A stretch of DNA of 64,000 bases, from NCBI RefSeq assembly GCF_008011855.1, contig NZ_VOUX01000003.1:62001-126000 (forward strand), read 5' to 3'. Source of the stretch: Serratia bockelmannii. GTDB taxonomy: Bacteria; Pseudomonadota; Gammaproteobacteria; Enterobacterales; Enterobacteriaceae. The notes beneath the pieces were generated by a model that ran no database searches, was not told the DNA's origin, and was given only the letters and a program-made list of their open reading frames with translations. Of this stretch, positions 52,115 through 63,156 are shown piece by piece. A program made the position numbers and the translations under genes. Position 1 is the first letter of the stretch. Each line of letters begins with the position of its first letter.

Positions 52115-53548
52115 TCAAACCAACTGTTTACGCTGGTTCGACGGCGGGATGGACAAAGACTCTCGGTACTTGGCGACGGTGCGCCGGGCCACGATGATCC
52201 CCTGATCGGCGAGCAGGGTGGCCAGCTTGCTGTCGCTGAGTGGTTTGGCGGGGTTTTCCGCCGCAATCAATTTCTTCACCAACGCGCGGATCGCCGTCGA
52301 GGAGGCTTCGCCGCCGCTGTCGGTATTCACGTGGCTGGAGAAGAAATATTTCAATTCGAAAATGCCGCGCGGGCTGTGCAGAAACTTCTGCGTGGTAACG
52401 CGCGAGATCGTCGATTCATGCATCTCCACAGCCTGGGCGATATCCGCCAGCACCATGGGTTTCATAAACTCTTCGCCTTGCTCGAAGAACGCCTGCTGCT
52501 GGCTGACGATGCAGCGGGTGACCTTCAGCAGCGTTTCGTTGCGGCTCTCCAGGCTTTTAATCAACCACTTGGCTTCCTGCAGGTTGCTGCGGATAAACTG
52601 GCCGTCGGCTTCGCTGCGGGCGCTGTTGCCCAGCGCGGCGTACTGCTGATTGATCTTCAAACGCGGCACGCTGTCGCCGTTGAGCTCGACCGTCCATTTG
52701 TTCTGCGTCTTGCGTACCAGCACGTCCGGAATCACATATTCCGATTCGCCGGTATTGATCGACTGCCCCGGGCGCGGATCGAGCGACTGAATCAGCAGCA
52801 TCGCTTCTTTCAGTGTATCTTCTTTTAGCCGGGTTGATCGCATCAGGCTGCGAAAGTCATGGTTGGCCAACAGATCCAGATGCTCGCTGATGATCAGCCG
52901 CGCTTCGGCCAGATAAGGCGTATCTTTGGCGTATTGGGAGAGCTGCACCAGCAGGCAATCGCGCAGATCGCGCGCGGCGACGCCGATCGGATCAAAACGC
53001 TGCACGCGCTTCAGCACCGCCTCGACTTCCTCGAGGGTCACGTTCTCGTCGCCCAGGCTTTCCAGGATGTCTTCCAGCGGGACGGTGAGATAGCCGGTGT
53101 CATCCACCGCGTCGACGATGGAAGTGGCGATGGCGGCATCGGTATCGGAAAACGGCGTCAGATCCACCTGCCACATCAGATAATCCTGCAGCGTTTGGGT
53201 GGTTTCGCCCTGATAGACCGGCAGCTCGTCGTCGCTGTAGTCGGTGCCGGTGCCGGACGGTGTGCCGGCGGTGTAGATCTCATCCCAGGTGGCGTCCAGC
53301 GGCAGCTCTTCCGGCATGTCTTTCTGTTCCAGCGCCTCGCGGGTATCGAGCCCCTCGGTCTCCTGGGTTTCTTTGGCGTCGATTTCGTCGTGCAGATCGG
53401 TCTGTTCAAGCAGCGGATTGCTCTCCAGCGCCAGCTGGATCTCTTGCTGAAGCTCAAGCGTGGACAACTGCAGCAGGCGGATCGCCTGCTGGAGCTGAGG
53501 TGTCATGGCCAGCTGTTGGCTGAGCCTGAGTTGCAAACCTTGCTTCAT
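52115..53548 (-). CDS. rpoN: RNA polymerase sigma-54 factor RpoN
   Basis: A 477-residue sigma factor, the same length as in E. coli. Region I is glutamine-rich ([17 protein letters not shown]), an acidic region II follows, and the RpoN box [10 protein letters not shown] is near the C-terminus. It directs RNA polymerase to -24/-12 promoters in nitrogen and other regulons. The start at 53548 matches known proteins; an in-frame extension of 44 codons has no similarity and lies against lptB. Confidence 0.97.
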   Translation of the reverse strand: MKQGLQLRLSQQLAMTPQLQQAIRLLQLSTLELQQEIQLALESNPLLEQTDLHDEIDAKETQETEGLDTREALEQKDMPEELPLDATWDEIYTAGTPSGTGTDYSDDELPVYQGETTQTLQDYLMWQVDLTPFSDTDAAIATSIVDAVDDTGYLTVPLEDILESLGDENVTLEEVEAVLKRVQRFDPIGVAARDLRDCLLVQLSQYAKDTPYLAEARLIISEHLDLLANHDFRSLMRSTRLKEDTLKEAMLLIQSLDPRPGQSINTGESEYVIPDVLVRKTQNKWTVELNGDSVPRLKINQQYAALGNSARSEADGQFIRSNLQEAKWLIKSLESRNETLLKVTRCIVSQQQAFFEQGEEFMKPMVLADIAQAVEMHESTISRVTTQKFLHSPRGIFELKYFFSSHVNTDSGGEASSTAIRALVKKLIAAENPAKPLSDSKLATLLADQGIIVARRTVAKYRESLSIPPSNQRKQLV

Positions 53549-53600
53549 AGTTTTCTGTCTACTTCCGTTAACGGTGTCGCCCCGCAGGGCGCGCCGGCGC

Positions 53601-54326
53601 TTAGAGGCGGAACTCTTCGCCCAGATAAACGCGTTTAACCTGCTCGTCGGCCAGAATAGCATCCGGCGTGCCGTGGGCAATCAGTTTGCCCTGGCTGACG
53701 ATGTAGGCGCGTTCACACACGTCCAGCGTCTCGCGCACGTTGTGGTCGGTGATCAGCACGCCCAGGCCGCTGTCACGCAGGTGCTCGATGATTTTCTTGA
53801 TATCGATAACGGAAATCGGATCCACCCCGGCAAAGGGTTCGTCCAGCAGAATGAATTTCGGGTTGGCCGCCAGCGCGCGGGCGATTTCGACGCGGCGGCG
53901 TTCGCCGCCGGACAGCGCCTGGCCGAGGCTGTCGCGCAGATGGGAGATATGGAACTCTTCCATCAGCTCTTTGGCGCGGTCTTCGCGCTGTTCGCTGGTG
54001 AGATCGGGACGGATCTCCAGCACCGCCATCAGGTTGTCGTACACGCTCAGGCGGCGGAAGATCGACGCTTCCTGCGGCAGATAGCCGATGCCGCGGCGCG
54101 CGCGGGCGTGCAGCGGCAGCAGGCTGATGTCTTCTTCGTCGATCACGATGCGCCCGGCGTCGCGCGGCACGATGCCGACCACCATGTAGAAGGTGGTGGT
54201 TTTACCGGCGCCGTTCGGCCCGAGCAGGCCGACGATCTCGCCGGATTTCACTTTCAGGCTGACGTCTTCGACAACTTTACGGCCCTTGTAGGCTTTCGCC
54301 AGGTTTTCTGCGATGAGTGTTGCCAT
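53601..54326 (-). CDS. lptB: LPS export ABC transporter ATPase LptB
   Basis: A 241-residue cytoplasmic ATPase that powers LPS extraction by LptFG. It has Walker [10 protein letters not shown], signature LSGGERRR, Walker B ILLDEPF and the switch histidine in ITDHNV. The length equals E. coli LptB. Six bases separate it from lptA. Confidence 0.97.
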   Translation of the reverse strand: MATLIAENLAKAYKGRKVVEDVSLKVKSGEIVGLLGPNGAGKTTTFYMVVGIVPRDAGRIVIDEEDISLLPLHARARRGIGYLPQEASIFRRLSVYDNLMAVLEIRPDLTSEQREDRAKELMEEFHISHLRDSLGQALSGGERRRVEIARALAANPKFILLDEPFAGVDPISVIDIKKIIEHLRDSGLGVLITDHNVRETLDVCERAYIVSQGKLIAHGTPDAILADEQVKRVYLGEEFRL

Positions 54327-54332
54327 AAGTGA

Positions 54333-54872
54333 TTAGTTACTCTTTTTTTGCCCGTTTTTGTCTTGCAACTGCGACGGTACCAGAACCGTTGTCACGCGTT
54401 TGCCTTTGTCGCTAAACGCCTGCATTTGCTGCTGTTGCACCAGATAGGTGATGCGATCGCCTTTCACGTTGCTGTCGAGCTGCTCCAGATAGGCGTTGCC
54501 CGTCAGGGTCACCAGCTGGGTCGCCACGTCGTAGCGCACTTTTTGCGCGTGGCCTTTGACCGGCTTGCCGCTGTCCTGCATCTGGTAGAAGGTTACCGGG
54601 TTGCCGAACGCTTCAATATAGGTCTTATTCTGATCTCCGCCCGGGCGGGTGACGACCACCTTGTCGGCGCGAATATCGATGGTGCCCTGTTTGATCACCA
54701 CGTTGTCAGTGAAGGTGCTGACGTTGCTTTGCATGTCCAACGACTGCTTGAGCGAGTCGATGCTGACCGGCTGGCTGGAGTCGGATTTCAGCGCCAGAGC
54801 GGGGGCGCTGGCGGCCAAAACTAAGCTGCCGAGCAACAGGTTACGGAGTTGGTTTTTGGTTCTGAATTTCAT
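54333..54872 (-). CDS. lptA: LPS transport periplasmic protein LptA
   Basis: A 179-residue periplasmic bridge protein with an N-terminal signal peptide (ending ALA, about residue 27) and the beta-jellyroll OstA core (VTFTxNVVIKQGTI, KVVVTRPGG, YQMQD). It links LptC to LptD. The start at 54872 (MKFRTKNQ) lies inside lptC, overlapping it by 32 bases; a longer start seven codons upstream is less like known LptA. Confidence 0.95.
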   Translation of the reverse strand: MKFRTKNQLRNLLLGSLVLAASAPALALKSDSSQPVSIDSLKQSLDMQSNVSTFTDNVVIKQGTIDIRADKVVVTRPGGDQNKTYIEAFGNPVTFYQMQDSGKPVKGHAQKVRYDVATQLVTLTGNAYLEQLDSNVKGDRITYLVQQQQMQAFSDKGKRVTTVLVPSQLQDKNGQKKSN

Positions 54873-55419
54873 AGTTGGTCTTAACCTTATCAATCAGCTC
54901 AGCGGTTTTGGTCCGCAGGTTCCCACGCATTTTCATGCCGTTAGAGGTAAAATTGGTCCCGTAAAGCGTGACTTCGTCATCGGAGGTGACGTCCTGGGTG
55001 ACCAGGTTTACCTGAGCGTTGTCCGTCTTAATTTTTTCCAGCTGCGAGGTGGTGGTCAGGCTGTTAACCTCGACGTGACCATACAGATACAGCATCCGGT
55101 CTTTAGTCAGTTTGGCGCGATCGGCGCGAACTGACCAGGTGGCCACCGCATTCTCATCGAACAGCGTCATCACCGGCTGGGTGAACCAGCTCAGCTCGCC
55201 GGCGGTGTAATACTTCGCATCTTCCGCCACCAGTTTATAATTCAGCTTGCCGGCTGGGTTGTACACCACGGTGACCGTGTGCTGGCTCTGGTAAGTCGGA
55301 TCCTGATCGTTGACCGGGCCCGGGGCCGTGTCGTCGCTGAAGTCCGTCATGTTCCAGCCGATCAGCGCCAGAACGATCACCGTCAACAGGATGGTGATCC
55401 ACAGTTTGGTTTTACTCAT
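54841..55419 (-). CDS. lptC: LPS export protein LptC
   Basis: A 192-residue bitopic protein: one N-terminal membrane helix (residues about 7-25) and a periplasmic beta-jellyroll domain that hands LPS from LptBFG to LptA. E. coli LptC is 191 residues. It overlaps kdsC by 4 bases. Confidence 0.95.
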   Translation of the reverse strand: MSKTKLWITILLTVIVLALIGWNMTDFSDDTAPGPVNDQDPTYQSQHTVTVVYNPAGKLNYKLVAEDAKYYTAGELSWFTQPVMTLFDENAVATWSVRADRAKLTKDRMLYLYGHVEVNSLTTTSQLEKIKTDNAQVNLVTQDVTSDDEVTLYGTNFTSNGMKMRGNLRTKTAELIDKVKTNYEIQNQKPTP

Positions 55420-55970
55420 ATCGACAGCCCTTTGGCGTCCTCCAGCTTATTTTGAGCCAAAAGAATGATGTCGCACAGTTCGCGTACCGCGCCGCGGCCG
55501 CCGGCAATGCGGGTGACGTAGTGGGCGCGCGGCGTCAGCAGCGGGTGGGCGTCCGCCACCGCGACCGCCAGGCCGACCTGCGCCATCACCGGCCAGTCGA
55601 TCAGGTCATCGCCGATATAGGCGACCTGATCCGCCGTTAACGACAGTTTATCCAACAGTACACGGAAGGCCAAAAGCTTATCGGACTGCCCCTGATACAG
55701 ATGGGTGATACCGAGCGTTTGCGCACGGTCTTCCAGCAGCTTGGCGGAGCGTCCGGTAATGATCGCCACCTCGATGTCCGAGGTTTTCAAGCAGCGGATG
55801 CCGTAGCCATCGCGCACGTTGAACGCCTTCAGTTCTTCACCGTTGTTGCCCATGAAGATCAGGCCGTCCGACAGCACGCCGTCAACGTCGCAAATCAACA
55901 GGCGGATGTTACCGGCACGCGCCATAACCTCTTGTTCTACCGGCCCGTAGCAGGTTTCTACCATACCCAT
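55416..55970 (-). CDS. kdsC: Kdo-8-phosphate phosphatase KdsC
   Basis: A 184-residue HAD-family phosphatase that makes free Kdo for the LPS inner core. The nucleophile and acid aspartates are in ICDVDGVLSDG (Asp28, Asp30), and YIGDDLIDW carries the magnesium-binding residues. It lies 17 bases after kdsD. Confidence 0.95.
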   Translation of the reverse strand: MGMVETCYGPVEQEVMARAGNIRLLICDVDGVLSDGLIFMGNNGEELKAFNVRDGYGIRCLKTSDIEVAIITGRSAKLLEDRAQTLGITHLYQGQSDKLLAFRVLLDKLSLTADQVAYIGDDLIDWPVMAQVGLAVAVADAHPLLTPRAHYVTRIAGGRGAVRELCDIILLAQNKLEDAKGLSI

Positions 55971-55987
55971 TCCGTTCTATTCCTTAA

Positions 55988-56974
55988 TTAAACGACGCCG
56001 GCGCGCAGCATGTCATGCATATGTACCACACCCAGCAGTTGGTCGCCATCGGCAACCAGCAGCGCGGTGATGTGGCGTTGTTGCATCAGGTTCAATGCAT
56101 CGACCGCCAGGATGTTGGGGCGCACCCGCACGCCGCCCGGCGTCATGACATCGGCGATCTTCGCCTCGTGCAGGTTGATGCCCATGTCGAACACCCGGCG
56201 CAGGTCGCCGTCGGTGAAGATGCCGGCGATTTTCATCAGGTCGTCGCAGACAACCGTCAGGCCCAGATTTTTGCGGGTGATTTCCAGCAGCGCGTCGCGC
56301 AACGAGGCGTCGGCGCTGACGTGGGGCATTTCGTCGCCGCTGTGCATGATATCGCTAACCCGCAGCAGCAGTTTGCGGCCGAGTGCGCCGCCCGGATGCG
56401 ACAGCGCGAAATCTTCCGGCGTGAAACCGCGCGCCTTCAGCAGCGCGACGGCCAGCGCATCGCCCATCACCAGCGTGGCGGTGGTGCTGGTGGTCGGCGC
56501 CAGCCCCAGCGGGCAGGCCTCCTGCGGCACCTTGATGCACAGGTGGATATCCGCCGCTTTGCCCATCGAACTTTCCGGATTGTTGGTCATGCAGATGAGG
56601 GTGATCTGTTGGCGTTTCAACACCGGGATCAGCGCCAGGATCTCACTGGACTCGCCAGAGTTGGAGATGGCGAGCACGATGTCCTGCGGGGTGACCATGC
56701 CCAAATCGCCATGGCTGGCTTCCGCCGGGTGAACGAAGAATGAGGGGGTGCCGGTGCTGGCGAAGGTCGCGGCGATCTTGCAGCCGATATGGCCGGATTT
56801 GCCCATGCCCATCACCACCACTTTGCCGCCGCAGGCGGCGATCGTTTCGCAGGCGCGAGTGAAGTCCGCGTTGATGTAGCTGTCGAGCTGAGCCAGCCCT
56901 TCACGCTCTATCTGAAGCACTTCTTTGCCGGCCTGTTGAAAATCGAAGCCCGGTTGCAACTCAATGTTCGACAT
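55988..56974 (-). CDS. kdsD: D-arabinose 5-phosphate isomerase KdsD
   Basis: A 328-residue isomerase converting ribulose 5-phosphate to arabinose 5-phosphate, the first step to Kdo. It has an N-terminal SIS domain (VVVMGMGKSGHIG, ISNSGESSE) and two C-terminal CBS domains. The length equals E. coli KdsD. Of two close ATGs (56980, 56974) the second matches E. coli and has GACGGGA at a better distance. Confidence 0.96.
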   Translation of the reverse strand: MSNIELQPGFDFQQAGKEVLQIEREGLAQLDSYINADFTRACETIAACGGKVVVMGMGKSGHIGCKIAATFASTGTPSFFVHPAEASHGDLGMVTPQDIVLAISNSGESSEILALIPVLKRQQITLICMTNNPESSMGKAADIHLCIKVPQEACPLGLAPTTSTTATLVMGDALAVALLKARGFTPEDFALSHPGGALGRKLLLRVSDIMHSGDEMPHVSADASLRDALLEITRKNLGLTVVCDDLMKIAGIFTDGDLRRVFDMGINLHEAKIADVMTPGGVRVRPNILAVDALNLMQQRHITALLVADGDQLLGVVHMHDMLRAGVV

Positions 56975-56990
56975 ACTCATTCCCGTCGGT

Positions 56991-57968
56991 TTAGCCGAAA
57001 GTACTGAAAGGGTTAAAGAACAGCACCGCAAGATACGCAATAAAGCCGCATAATAACAGCGCGCCCGCCAGGTGGCCGATGCGATGTTTGCGGCCGATGC
57101 ACAGCACGCTCAGCAGCACGCTGGCCGCCAGCATCACCCAGTAATCGCGCTGGAAGGCGGCGGCATCCACGCTGCCCGGCGACAGCAGGGCGGGTACGCC
57201 CAGCACGATAACCGTGTTGAAAATATTGGAGCCGATGATATTCCCAATCGCCATATCATCCTCGCCCTTCAGCGCCCCGGCGATGGAGGTGGCCAGTTCG
57301 GGCAGGCTGGTGCCGATGGCGATAATGGTCAAACCGACCACCAGTTCGCTCAGGCCGAAATAGTGTGCAATCACCGTCGCATTATCGACCACCATTCTGG
57401 AAGAGAGCGGCAGAATGATAAACGCCAGCACCAGCCACAGCACCGCCACGGTATTGCTGCTGTCCTGCGGCAGTTCGGCGATCTGCTCCATAGTCAGGCT
57501 GTCACTGCCCTCGCGCTGCGCCAGCCGCGCGATTTTCAGCATCAACAAGATGAAGCCGGCGGCGGCGGTCAGCAGCAGCACGCCGTCCAGCCTGCTCAGG
57601 GTACCGTCCATCAACACGAAACCGCACAATACTGTGACCGCTAACATCAGCGGCAGTTCGCGCCGCAGTATCTCGGAGCGCGCGGCCAGCGGGTGAATCA
57701 GCGCCGCCACCCCCAGGATCAATAAGATGTTGGTGATGTTGGACCCTAATACGTTGCCAACGGCCATATCTATCTGCCCGTTCAACGCGGCGGTGGTGGA
57801 CACGATCAGCTCCGGCAGCGACGTGCCGATGCCGACGATGGTCATGCCGATGATCAACGGCGGTACGCCGAGCGAGCGGGAAATCACGGCAGCACCATAA
57901 ACTAAGCGGTCTGCACCATACACCAGTAGAAATAAACCAACGATTAATAATGCTATCGCGAGAAACAT
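56991..57968 (-). CDS. yrbG: Calcium/sodium antiporter YrbG
   Basis: A 325-residue cation exchanger of the CaCA family with about ten membrane segments. The two alpha repeats are visible (GTSLPELIVSTTAALNG and GTSLPELATSIAGALKG, with GNVLGSNITN and GNIIGSNIFN). The length equals E. coli YrbG. It is the first gene of the - strand Kdo/LPS operon, with AAAGGAC as ribosome site. Confidence 0.94.
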   Translation of the reverse strand: MFLAIALLIVGLFLLVYGADRLVYGAAVISRSLGVPPLIIGMTIVGIGTSLPELIVSTTAALNGQIDMAVGNVLGSNITNILLILGVAALIHPLAARSEILRRELPLMLAVTVLCGFVLMDGTLSRLDGVLLLTAAAGFILLMLKIARLAQREGSDSLTMEQIAELPQDSSNTVAVLWLVLAFIILPLSSRMVVDNATVIAHYFGLSELVVGLTIIAIGTSLPELATSIAGALKGEDDMAIGNIIGSNIFNTVIVLGVPALLSPGSVDAAAFQRDYWVMLAASVLLSVLCIGRKHRIGHLAGALLLCGFIAYLAVLFFNPFSTFG

Positions 57969-58271
57969 GCAGGGTCCTTTGTCGGGTATTATCCCGGTTC
58001 GTTGGTTAAAGCCGTCAATGCGGCGGTATTGCTTGCCCTCCGTTGCGCGCGTTTGAGCCGCAGCAACGGTTTTTCCCGGCTAATTGTTGAACAGTTTCGT
58101 TTTTTTTCGTTATGGCGCCAATTTTGACCGGGTGGCGCGGAAAAGTAAAACCAATGGCACCATTGGTTGCGAAATGGCAGTAAGTTTTTGTAAAGATGAG
58201 ACGGATTGCGCCCATTGCTTTAACATCACGGGTAGATTCAGCAAAAGATGAGTCGTAAAGGGTCCATTAAC
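57969..58271. other. Divergent yrbG-mlaF control region
   Basis: About 300 bases between two divergent operons. CGGG-TATTAT-CCCG near 57975 lies in the yrbG leader. Several T runs occur near 58095. No confident promoter could be assigned by eye for mlaF. Confidence 0.45.
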
Positions 58272-59087
58272 ATGCTCCAAAAGGCAGATAATTTGGTCGA
58301 AGTGCGCGACATGAGCTTCTCGCGCGGCGACCGACGGATATTTGAAGACATCAACCTGACAGTGCCTCGCGGTAAGGTCACGGCGATCATGGGGCCATCG
58401 GGCATCGGCAAAACCACGCTGCTGCGCCTGATAGGCGGCCAGCTGGCGCCGGACAGCGGGGAGATTTGGTTCGACGGCGACAACATTCCCGCGTTGTCCC
58501 GCCGTCAGTTATACGACGCGCGCAAAAAGATGAGCATGCTGTTCCAGTCGGGCGCGCTGTTTACCGATTTGACCGTATTCGAAAACGTGGCTTACCCGCT
58601 GCGCGAGCACAGCAACCTGCCGGAGCCTTTGTTGCGCAGCACGGTGCTGATGAAGCTGGAAGCCGTGGGGCTGCGCGGCGCGGCTCAGCTGATGCCCAAT
58701 GAGCTTTCCGGCGGTATGGCGCGCCGGGCGGCGTTGGCGCGTGCGATCGCGCTGGACCCGGAAATGATCATGTTCGACGAACCTTTCGTTGGCCAGGATC
58801 CGATCACCATGGGGGTGCTGGTCAAGCTGATCGACGAGCTGAACCATGCGCTGGGCATTACCTGCATCGTGGTGTCGCACGACGTACCGGAGGTGCTGAG
58901 CATCGCTGACTACGCTTACATCGTGGCCGATCACCGGGTGATCGCTGAAGGCACCACGCAGCAATTGCAGAACAATCCTGATGCGCGCGTGCGCCAGTTC
59001 CTGGATGGTATAGCGGATGGGCCGGTGCCGTTCCGCTATCCGGCCGGGGATTATCAGGCCGAACTGCTAGGCTTAGGGAGTAAATAA
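58272..59087 (+). CDS. mlaF: Phospholipid ABC transporter ATPase MlaF
   Basis: A 271-residue ATPase of the Mla system, which keeps outer-membrane lipid asymmetry. Walker [10 protein letters not shown], signature LSGGMARR and Walker B IMFDEPF are present. ATG 58272 gives the length closest to E. coli MlaF (269) and has AAAGGG 9 bases upstream. An ATG at 58248 in the same frame would add 8 residues (MSRKGSIN) and lacks a ribosome site. Confidence 0.95.
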   Translation: MLQKADNLVEVRDMSFSRGDRRIFEDINLTVPRGKVTAIMGPSGIGKTTLLRLIGGQLAPDSGEIWFDGDNIPALSRRQLYDARKKMSMLFQSGALFTDLTVFENVAYPLREHSNLPEPLLRSTVLMKLEAVGLRGAAQLMPNELSGGMARRAALARAIALDPEMIMFDEPFVGQDPITMGVLVKLIDELNHALGITCIVVSHDVPEVLSIADYAYIVADHRVIAEGTTQQLQNNPDARVRQFLDGIADGPVPFRYPAGDYQAELLGLGSK

Positions 59088-59091
59088 GCTC

Positions 59092-59874
59092 ATGTTATTA
59101 AGAGCGTTAGCGTCGTTGGGGCGCAGTGGCATCAACACCAGCGCCAGCTTCGGCCGCGCCGGGTTGATGCTGTTCAACGCGTTGATTGGCCGGCCGGAAC
59201 CCGGCAAGCAGTGGCCGCTGTTGTTGAAACAGCTCTACAGCGTCGGCGTGCAGTCGCTGCTGATCATCATGGTTTCCGGGCTGTTTATCGGCATGGTGCT
59301 GGGCCTGCAGGGCTATATCGTGCTCACCACCTACAGCGCCGAGGCCAGCCTCGGCATGATGGTGGCGCTGTCGCTGCTGCGCGAACTGGGGCCGGTGGTC
59401 ACGGCGCTGCTGTTCGCCGGCCGCGCCGGTTCCGCGCTCACGGCGGAAATCGGCCTGATGAAGGCGACGGAGCAGATCTCCAGCCTGGAAATGATGGCGG
59501 TCGATCCGCTGCGGCGCATCGTGGCGCCGCGCTTCTGGGCGGGGCTGATCAGCATGCCGCTGTTGACCATCATTTTCGTGGCGATCGGCATTTGGGGCGG
59601 CTCGGTGGTCGGCGTGGACTGGAAAGGCATCGACAGCGGCTTCTTCTGGTCGGCGATGCAGGGCGCCGTGGAGTGGAAAAAAGATCTGCTCAACTGCCTG
59701 ATCAAGAGCGTGGTATTCGCCATTACCGTAACCTGGATTGCCATTTTCAACGGGTACGACGCCGTGCCTACCTCTGAAGGGATTAGCCGGGCGACGACGC
59801 GTACCGTGGTGCATTCGTCACTGGCGGTGTTGGGATTGGATTTCGTGCTGACAGCACTGATGTTTGGGAATTGA
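59092..59874 (+). CDS. mlaE: Phospholipid transport permease MlaE
   Basis: A 260-residue inner-membrane permease with five or six hydrophobic segments, the same length as E. coli MlaE. The conserved [18 protein letters not shown] region is present. It forms the MlaFEDB complex. Four bases separate it from mlaF. Confidence 0.96.
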   Translation: MLLRALASLGRSGINTSASFGRAGLMLFNALIGRPEPGKQWPLLLKQLYSVGVQSLLIIMVSGLFIGMVLGLQGYIVLTTYSAEASLGMMVALSLLRELGPVVTALLFAGRAGSALTAEIGLMKATEQISSLEMMAVDPLRRIVAPRFWAGLISMPLLTIIFVAIGIWGGSVVGVDWKGIDSGFFWSAMQGAVEWKKDLLNCLIKSVVFAITVTWIAIFNGYDAVPTSEGISRATTRTVVHSSLAVLGLDFVLTALMFGN

Positions 59875-59878
59875 TTCG

Positions 59879-60427
59879 ATGCAAACGAAGAAGAGTGAAA
59901 TCTGGGTTGGGGCATTTATGCTGATCGCGCTGTGCGCCATCGTGTTTATCTGCCTGCAGGTGGCGAACCTTAAATCGATCGGCAGCGAGCCGACCTACCG
60001 CATTTACGCAACGTTCGACAACATCGGCGGCCTGAAACCGCGTTCGCCGGTGAAGATTGGCGGCGTGGTGATCGGCCGCGTGGCTGACATCGAACTCGAT
60101 TCGAAAACCTACACGCCGCGCGTGGCGCTGGATATCCAGAAAAGGTACGACCAAATCCCAGATACCAGCTCGCTGGCGATCCGCACCTCCGGCCTGCTGG
60201 GCGAGCAATACCTGGCGCTTAACGTGGGCTTTGAAGATCCTGAGATGGGTACCACCATCCTGAAAGACGGGGGTACCATTCAGGACACCAAATCAGCCAT
60301 GGTTCTGGAAGACCTGATCGGCCAGTTCCTGTATAAAAGCGGCGGTCAGGACAGCGCCAAATCGGGAGACGCGGCCGCTGAGCCGGCTGCCGGCGCCGCA
60401 CCGCAACCCGCTGTTCCAAATCATTAA
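59879..60427 (+). CDS. mlaD: Phospholipid-binding MCE protein MlaD
   Basis: A 182-residue protein with an N-terminal membrane anchor (about residues 8-28) and one MCE domain ([31 protein letters not shown]). It forms the hexameric ring above MlaE. The Ala/Pro-rich tail is species-specific. Start MQTKKSE equals the E. coli start. Confidence 0.96.
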   Translation: MQTKKSEIWVGAFMLIALCAIVFICLQVANLKSIGSEPTYRIYATFDNIGGLKPRSPVKIGGVVIGRVADIELDSKTYTPRVALDIQKRYDQIPDTSSLAIRTSGLLGEQYLALNVGFEDPEMGTTILKDGGTIQDTKSAMVLEDLIGQFLYKSGGQDSAKSGDAAAEPAAGAAPQPAVPNH

Positions 60428-60441
60428 GAGAGGATACCTGC

Positions 60442-61071
60442 ATGTTTAAACGTTTACTGATGGTGGCTCTGCTGGTGGTTGCACCGCTGGCGAGCGCAGC
60501 CGACCAAACCAATCCTTACAGCATGATGCAAGACGCGGCGCAGAAGACTTTCAGCCGTTTGAAGAACGAACAGCCGAAGATCAAGCAGGACCCGAACTAC
60601 CTGCGTGCCATCGTGCATCAGGAACTGATGCCGTTCGTGCAGGTGAAATACGCCGGCGCGCTGGTGCTGGGGCGTTACTACAAAGAGGCAACGCCTGCGC
60701 AGCGCGAAGCTTACTTCACCGCCTTCCAGGCTTACCTGGAGCAGGCTTACGGCCAGGCGCTGGCGATGTATCACGGCCAGACTTACCAGATCGCGCCTGA
60801 ACAGCCGCTGGGCAATGCCGATATCGTGGCTATTCGCGTCACCATCATCGACAACGGCGGCCGTCCGCCGGTGCGTCTGGATTTCCAATGGCGCAAGAAC
60901 AGCAAAACCGGCTACTGGCAGGCGTATGACATGATCGCCGAAGGCGTCAGCATGATCACCACCAAGCAGAACGAGTGGGCGTCTACGCTGCGTACTCAGG
61001 GCATCGACGGCCTGACCAAACAGCTGCAGGCCGCCGCCGCGCAGCCTATCACGCTGGACAAGAAAAACTGA
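60442..61071 (+). CDS. mlaC: Periplasmic phospholipid carrier MlaC
   Basis: A 209-residue carrier with a signal peptide ending ASA (about residue 21). It shuttles phospholipids between MlaA-porin in the outer membrane and MlaD. E. coli MlaC has 211 residues. Its stop overlaps the mlaB start (ATGA-like, TGATG). Confidence 0.96.
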   Translation: MFKRLLMVALLVVAPLASAADQTNPYSMMQDAAQKTFSRLKNEQPKIKQDPNYLRAIVHQELMPFVQVKYAGALVLGRYYKEATPAQREAYFTAFQAYLEQAYGQALAMYHGQTYQIAPEQPLGNADIVAIRVTIIDNGGRPPVRLDFQWRKNSKTGYWQAYDMIAEGVSMITTKQNEWASTLRTQGIDGLTKQLQAAAAQPITLDKKN

Positions 61072-61373
61072 TGTCGGCAGCGCTCAGCTTCGAATCAGAG
61101 CAGCAGACGCTGATCCTGCGCGGTGAACTGGATCGGGAAACGCTGCAGCCGCTGTGGCGGCAGCGCGACGCGCTGATGGCGGATAAAACCGCGATCGACG
61201 TGGCGCAACTGCAGCGCGTGGACTCCGCCGGGCTGGCGCTGTTGCTGCATCTGCAGGAAGAGCAGCGCCAACGCGGCGTAGCGCTGAAAATTTTCGGCGC
61301 CACCGAGCGCCTGAAAACGCTGATCGCGCTCTACAACCTGCAGGCGATAATGCCTGTCGATACCGTCGGTTAG
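61071..61373 (+). CDS. mlaB: STAS-domain protein MlaB
   Basis: A 100-residue cytoplasmic STAS-fold protein (VDSAGLALLLHLQEE) that stabilises MlaF and regulates the transporter. It is the last gene of the mla operon, starting within the mlaC stop codon. E. coli MlaB is 97 residues. Confidence 0.94.
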   Translation: MSAALSFESEQQTLILRGELDRETLQPLWRQRDALMADKTAIDVAQLQRVDSAGLALLLHLQEEQRQRGVALKIFGATERLKTLIALYNLQAIMPVDTVG

Positions 61374-61410
61374 CGGCGTTTTACGCCGCCATTGCGTGGT
61401 AAAACGATAC

Positions 61411-61440
61411 AAAGCCCCTGTTATGCAGGGGCTTTTTCTT
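61411..61440 (+). terminator. Terminator after mlaB
   Basis: Ten-base arms AAAGCCCCTG and CAGGGGCTTT with a 5-base loop, followed by TTCTT. A classical intrinsic terminator ending the mla operon. Confidence 0.92.
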
Positions 61441-61513
61441 TAGTTTAAGAAAACATCGTATTCCACTAAGATACTAGGCTGTTTATGATCCTTTAGCGGC
61501 AGAACTGGATACT

Positions 61514-61768
61514 ATGGAAACCAACGAGATTAAAGACGTGCTGATGCAGGCATTGGCACTGGATGAAGCACATGTGACGGGCGACGGCAGCCATTTTCAA
61601 GCGATCGTGGTCGGTGAACTGTTCGCCGGCATGAGCCGCGTCAAAAAACAGCAGACGGTTTACGCACCGCTGATGGAATACATTGCTGACAACCGCATTC
61701 ATGCCTTGTCTATCAAGGCGTACACCCCTGAAGAGTGGCAGCGAGACCGCAAACTCAACGGATTTTAA
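61514..61768 (+). CDS. ibaG: BolA-family iron-sulfur protein IbaG
   Basis: An 84-residue BolA-like protein, the same length as E. coli IbaG (YrbA). It works with monothiol glutaredoxin Grx4 in iron-sulfur cluster handling and acid stress. The conserved cluster-ligand region ([15 protein letters not shown] and [14 protein letters not shown]) is intact. It lies 55 bases before murA, as in E. coli. Confidence 0.95.
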   Translation: METNEIKDVLMQALALDEAHVTGDGSHFQAIVVGELFAGMSRVKKQQTVYAPLMEYIADNRIHALSIKAYTPEEWQRDRKLNGF

Positions 61769-61805
61769 GGCTGTTTGCCCTGCTGGGCGGGCAGCTTCAG
61801 ATTAG

Positions 61806-63083
<1,278 letters not shown>

Positions 63084-63124
63084 GGCATTAGCGCCGGCGC
63101 GGCTGCGTCGGCAGGATGAAAATC

Positions 63125-63156
63125 AAAGGGCCGGCTATCAATGCCGGCCCTTTTTT
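63125..63156. terminator. Bidirectional terminator between murA and degS
   Basis: Arms AAAGGGCCGGC and GCCGGCCCTTT with a 7-base loop, followed by a T-run on + and preceded by an A-run, so it works on both strands for the convergent genes. Its T-run touches the degS stop codon. Confidence 0.93.
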